DNA from: a virus
DNA: 34,044 nucleotides
Virus record (IMG/VR): IMGVR_UViG_3300032288_000738
Coordinates: 1-34,044 of that record
Direction: 5' to 3' (one strand)
Every line of letters begins with the position of its first letter. Position 1 is the stretch's first letter. Below the pieces are notes generated by a model. It was not told the DNA's origin. It searched no databases and saw only the letters and a program-made list of their open reading frames with translations. Positions 31,381-34,044 of this stretch are shown here, piece by piece. The position numbers and the translations under genes were made by a program.

Positions 31381-31725
31381 ATGTCCGAATGGGACGATGA
31401 CTACACAGGTTTGGAGGAACCTATGACGATAGACAGAGATCCGATGCTGCTCGCATTCGATCAGATCAAGAACACCGACCGAAGCTGGGTCGCCCAAGCG
31501 CATTGCAAGGGGATGGATCCGCAGATGTTCTTCCTTGAACACAACGAGAACGGTGCGAACTACGTCAAGTTGAAGAACGCCCGCATCGTGTGTGGTGGAT
31601 GCCCGGTCAGGCAGGAATGTTTCCAGTATGCGATGGACAACTGGGAACCTGCCGGTATTTGGGCGGGGACGACCCCGATGGATCGGCGCAAGATGAGGAA
31701 CGGAGGGATGAAGTATGGAATCTGA
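31381..31725 (+). CDS. WhiB-family iron-sulfur transcription factor
   Basis: WhiB-like proteins hold a [4Fe-4S] cluster and bind the primary sigma factor to alter promoter choice. All marks are here: cysteines 42, 71, 74 and 80 in the order C...CxxCxxxxxC, the turn GIWAGTT (92-98) and a basic tail RRKMR. The length of 114 aa is normal. The family is known only from actinobacteria and their phages, which supports the host assignment. ATG 31381 was chosen over a frame that extends upstream into the transglycosylase. Likely roles are control of phage late genes or of host genes, possibly with superinfection effects. Confidence 0.92.
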   Translation: MSEWDDDYTGLEEPMTIDRDPMLLAFDQIKNTDRSWVAQAHCKGMDPQMFFLEHNENGANYVKLKNARIVCGGCPVRQECFQYAMDNWEPAGIWAGTTPMDRRKMRNGGMKYGI

Positions 31726-31969
31726 GGACTACATCAGGCACCACAAGGAGAAGGAGGCTCGTATGAAGGCGTCGGATGTGCAGGCGTTGGAGATCGAGTT
31801 GGAGAAGTTGCGGCAGACCAACGAGACTTTGCTGGATCAGTTGTCGGATGCCCGTGACGTGGCTGACTCGCTGTTCTTGGAGTTGGAGGCGGTGCGTTCC
31901 GAGCAGCGGGGGTTGCAGGCGACCGTAGACAGGCTCCGCCTGCACATCCAGCAGGGGGTGGAACTGTGA
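31715..31969 (+). CDS. Coiled-coil protein (84 aa)
   Basis: It is almost entirely heptad-like: LEIELEKLRQTNETLLDQL and LFLELEAVRSEQRGLQ span about residues 26-68, so a parallel dimer is likely. GGAGGGATGAAG precedes ATG 31715, inside the end of the whiB-like gene (11-base overlap). A partner of the WhiB protein or of the following membrane peptide is possible; no family was recognised. Confidence 0.65.
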   Translation: MESEDYIRHHKEKEARMKASDVQALEIELEKLRQTNETLLDQLSDARDVADSLFLELEAVRSEQRGLQATVDRLRLHIQQGVEL

Positions 31970-32064
31970 CTCGCCGTGACAAGACGATCATGTTCGCCGG
32001 GATGAGCATCGGATTCTGGTCGGCACTCTGGCTCGTGTTCGTGGGGTTCTCGTGGGTGTTCTGA
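31966..32064 (+). CDS. Single-span membrane micro-protein (32 aa)
   Basis: The GTG overlaps the stop of the coiled-coil gene (GTGA). After a basic start (TRRDK) comes one hydrophobic segment rich in Phe, Trp and Gly (residues about 8-32, MFAGMSIGFWSALWLVFVGF), which fits one membrane span with the N terminus inside. Its 3' end overlaps the methyltransferase start by 13 bases. Function unknown. Confidence 0.5.
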   Translation: MTRRDKTIMFAGMSIGFWSALWLVFVGFSWVF

Positions 32065-33356
32065 GCTACGGTTCCCTGTTCGCCGGGGTCGGCGGATTCG
32101 ACATGGGGTTTGACCGTGCCGGATACGACTGCCGGTTCCAAGTGGAATGGGACAAGCATTGCCAGTCCATCCTCCGCAAGCATTGGCCCGAAGTCCCCAA
32201 GTGGGGTGACGTGTCCACCGTGTCCGGCACCGAACTGCCGCCGGTCGATGTGCTGATCTTCGGCTCACCATGCCAAGACTTGTCCGTCGCAGGCAAGCGT
32301 GCAGGGTTGGACGGTGCTAGGTCGGGTTTGTTCCACGAAGCGATGCGAATCATCAAGGAGATGAGAGATGCAACCGAAGATTCCTTTCCAAGAGTGGTCG
32401 TCTGGGAGAACGTGGTCGGAGCTCTCAGTTCCAACGGAGGTGCTGACTTCGGGACAGTCCTCGATCAAATGGCAGAAGCAGGGGCGATGGTCGTCGAGTG
32501 GGCCGTCTTGGATGCGCAACACTTCGGAGTGCCCCAGCGACGCAGGCGCGTGTTCGTCGTCGCTGTCTTTGATTCTGCAACCGCAGAAGGATGTCCCGAC
32601 CCGCTATTACCTGTCCGGGAAAGCGTGCGAGGGGATTCTGCGAAGGGCCGGAAGAAGTGGCAAGCAACTGCCAGCGAGATTGCAAGCGGCGTTGGAGGCG
32701 GTGGTGAGGGGTTCAGGATGCTCGCATTCGGAGCCTACGCAGACGACGACACCGCCTCTGCAATGAAGGCTCGTGACTACAAGGATGCGACTGACCTAGT
32801 GGTGGAGCCGTTCGTGAAGTCTCGTCGTGCCCAAACCTCGGACGACGACGGAACATGGGTGCCGGGACAAGTCAATCCGACCCTCAACCAGTTTGACATG
32901 GGTGACACACGGGCAACCACCGCCATCGTTCAACCAATCCCGATTCAGGATGGACGTGAAATCGACAAGCGGCAGAACGGGCTAGGCGTTGCGGAACCCG
33001 GCGCACCGGCATACACATTGGATCAGACAGGGGCACAAGCAGTTGCCTATTCGGTACGTGAAGATGCCAAAGCAAACACATTTAGCGCAACCGAACTTGA
33101 CCATGCGAACTCGCTGTCATCACTGTGGCCGTCACCCCAGTCACATCACGCACAAATGTTCATTACCCAGCCAATGTCAGTCCGCCGACTCACCCCAACC
33201 GAATGCGAACGGTTGATGGGGTGGCCCGACAACCACACCCGATGGACAGACACCGGCAAAGAACAAGCCGACACCCACCGCTACCGGCAGTGTGGAAACG
33301 GTGTCGCCACACCCGTCGCCCAATGGATCGCCGCACACCTGAAAGGAATCCTATGA
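32052..33356 (+). CDS. DNA C5-cytosine methyltransferase
   Basis: The enzyme would methylate carbon 5 of cytosine in a specific sequence. Motifs in order: I (SLFAGVGGFDMGFDRAG, about 8-24), IV with the catalytic cysteine (GSPCQDLS at 71-78, Cys74), VI (ENV at 119-121), VIII (PQRRRRVFVV at 161-170) and X near the end (GNGVATPVAQWI). Between VIII and X lies a long target-recognition region. GTG 32052 is the only practical start ahead of motif I and lies in the upstream micro-gene. With the N4/N6 enzyme at 1311 the phage would carry two modification chemistries and no visible restriction partner. Confidence 0.92.
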   Translation: MGVLSYGSLFAGVGGFDMGFDRAGYDCRFQVEWDKHCQSILRKHWPEVPKWGDVSTVSGTELPPVDVLIFGSPCQDLSVAGKRAGLDGARSGLFHEAMRIIKEMRDATEDSFPRVVVWENVVGALSSNGGADFGTVLDQMAEAGAMVVEWAVLDAQHFGVPQRRRRVFVVAVFDSATAEGCPDPLLPVRESVRGDSAKGRKKWQATASEIASGVGGGGEGFRMLAFGAYADDDTASAMKARDYKDATDLVVEPFVKSRRAQTSDDDGTWVPGQVNPTLNQFDMGDTRATTAIVQPIPIQDGREIDKRQNGLGVAEPGAPAYTLDQTGAQAVAYSVREDAKANTFSATELDHANSLSSLWPSPQSHHAQMFITQPMSVRRLTPTECERLMGWPDNHTRWTDTGKEQADTHRYRQCGNGVATPVAQWIAAHLKGIL

Positions 33357-33718
33357 CCACCGCAGAACTAGACCACATGATCGACCGGCTCTGCTCGTTC
33401 TGGCCGACCAGCAACATTGCCCGCAACACATTGAAGAACGGATGGGCATTCTCCTCGATCATTTGCGAAGCCCCCGTCCAACACCGGGAAACGATCCTCG
33501 CCAAGTGCAAGAAACTCCCCAACTTCCCGACCCTCGCCGCCATCGAGAAGATGCTGATGGACGAGATGGGTCGCAGCATCGAGACACGGGGACGGTGCCG
33601 CACCTGCTTCAACAACTCCGGCTGGGTCTATCCGGCGGAGACGAAGGCACTCATGGACGAGGGCAACACCCCCGACTCCGACCAGCGTTCCGTTATCCGT
33701 TGCCCCGACTGCGGCTAA
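33353..33718 (+). CDS. Hypothetical protein with C-terminal CxxC pairs (121 aa)
   Basis: ATG 33353 overlaps the methyltransferase stop (ATGA) and has AAAGGAA upstream. The first 80 residues are helical (ELDHMIDRLCSFWP, PTLAAIEKMLMDEMG). The end has CRTC at about 82-85, a Gly-Trp-Val-Tyr turn, and CPDC at the C terminus, a plausible zinc ribbon. The layout, a helical domain plus a ribbon, is reminiscent of replication accessory proteins such as helicase loaders, but this is only a guess. It is the last rightward gene in view. Confidence 0.68.
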   Translation: MTTAELDHMIDRLCSFWPTSNIARNTLKNGWAFSSIICEAPVQHRETILAKCKKLPNFPTLAAIEKMLMDEMGRSIETRGRCRTCFNNSGWVYPAETKALMDEGNTPDSDQRSVIRCPDCG

Positions 33719-33722
33719 CCGC

Positions 33723-33813
33723 TTCCGGTGCCGGAGCGATTCCGGTCACGGACCTGACTTGTGCCGATTCCGGTGCCGGAGTGTTGCGGGGCGGGGTGCT
33801 TCCGGTGCCGGAG
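33723..33813. repeat. Repeated near-palindrome TTCCGGTGCCGGAG
   Basis: Exact 14-base copies lie at 33723-33736, 33768-33781 and 33800-33813, and a degenerate copy (TTCCGGTCACGGA) at 33740-33752. Each copy contains the dyad TCCGG-TG-CCGGA. The cluster sits between two convergent genes. As RNA each copy gives only a small 4-bp hairpin, so repeated protein binding, replication iterons or a cluster of weak terminators are the options; none is proven. Confidence 0.6.
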
Positions 33814-33842
33814 ACAACCGGGCGGGGCCGGTCCAGGGTGCG

Positions 33843-34044
33843 CTACTTGTAGCGGCGGGGATGTCGGCGCGGCGGCAGCTTGTCCGCGCGGATCGGTTCG
33901 ACGTTGTGACCTGGCGGCCCGTACTCATGCCATAGGGCGGCGGCGGTTGCCGCTATCGAGCTACCGAACCGGTGCCAATACGACGGATCGGTAGTGAATG
34001 AGTCGCCCCGTTGTATGTCGGGGCCGCGCCAACCCTTACCGTCG
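33843..34044 (-). CDS. Hypothetical protein, 5' end outside the window (66 aa seen)
   Basis: This leftward frame is open from the window edge to a TAG at 33843-33845. The visible part has protein-like composition: a Trp/Gly/Asp-rich start, a DPSYWHRFGSS segment, an Ala-rich helix and a basic Pro/Arg tail. It is convergent with the CxxC protein gene, with the TTCCGG repeats between. Start, full length and family cannot be determined. Confidence 0.55.
   Translation of the reverse strand, partial: DGKGWRGPDIQRGDSFTTDPSYWHRFGSSIAATAAALWHEYGPPGHNVEPIRADKLPPRRHPRRYK

Noticed and set aside
1-34044. Prophage or lysogeny genes, CRISPR array, insertion sequence
   Set aside because: No integrase, excisionase, classical repressor, attachment-like repeat, regularly spaced repeats or transposase motifs were seen in this window.

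Overview
This window looks like the structural, lysis and recombination part of a tailed-phage genome from an actinobacterial host. The host call rests on a phage-borne WhiB-like protein, GC-rich DNA, frequent GTG and TTG starts, and leaderless-looking gene starts. Virion genes include a terminase, portal, scaffold and N4-gp56-type capsid, and there is no tape measure, tail tube or baseplate set. A short-tailed (podovirus-like) virion is therefore the best reading. No integrase, excisionase, tRNA gene, CRISPR array or insertion sequence was seen. No replicative polymerase or helicase is visible, so replication genes probably lie outside the window.

Layout: (1) 1-1300 holds a small rightward gene with a hairpin leader, a strong terminator, about 0.7 kb without a convincing gene, a good leftward promoter and one small leftward gene. 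(2) 1311-4290 holds an N4/N6-type DNA methyltransferase overlapping a large terminase that carries an extra N-terminal helix-turn-helix. (3) 4304-17064 is the head module: a basic protein, the portal, a 1528-residue putative ejected protein with three further internal or head proteins, the scaffold and the major capsid protein, closed by a strong terminator at 17081-17114. (4) 17135-20178 holds small proteins, two overlapping glycosyltransferases and several tiny lysine-rich proteins. (5) 20179-24259 is the short-tail module: adaptor, beta-rich nozzle-like protein and fibre. (6) 24272-25151 is the lysis cassette: holin, zinc peptidase endolysin and a membrane/coiled-coil protein. (7) 25190-30638 is the nucleic-acid module: HTH protein, Mre11-like phosphoesterase, YqaJ-like exonuclease, Bet annealing protein, a chain of translationally coupled micro-genes and a possible nuclease. 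(8) 30639-30745 is a highly structured intergenic RNA candidate. (9) 30765-33718 holds a lytic transglycosylase, WhiB, coiled-coil and membrane micro-proteins, a C5 cytosine methyltransferase and a CxxC protein. (10) 33723-33813 has a repeated dyad, followed by a leftward gene that runs off the window.

The genes appear to work as cassettes. Within a cassette they are tied by ATGA, GTGA or TGATG overlaps. At cassette borders a TAnnnT -10-like hexamer often sits only 6-9 bases before the start codon with no Shine-Dalgarno sequence, implying leaderless mRNAs. In several cases the upstream stop codon is part of, or abuts, that hexamer. The most notable findings are this promoter architecture, the structured RNA with two mutually exclusive folds, and the leftward promoter facing a gene-poor region. 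All functional calls were made by eye from motifs and gene order; no database search was run.
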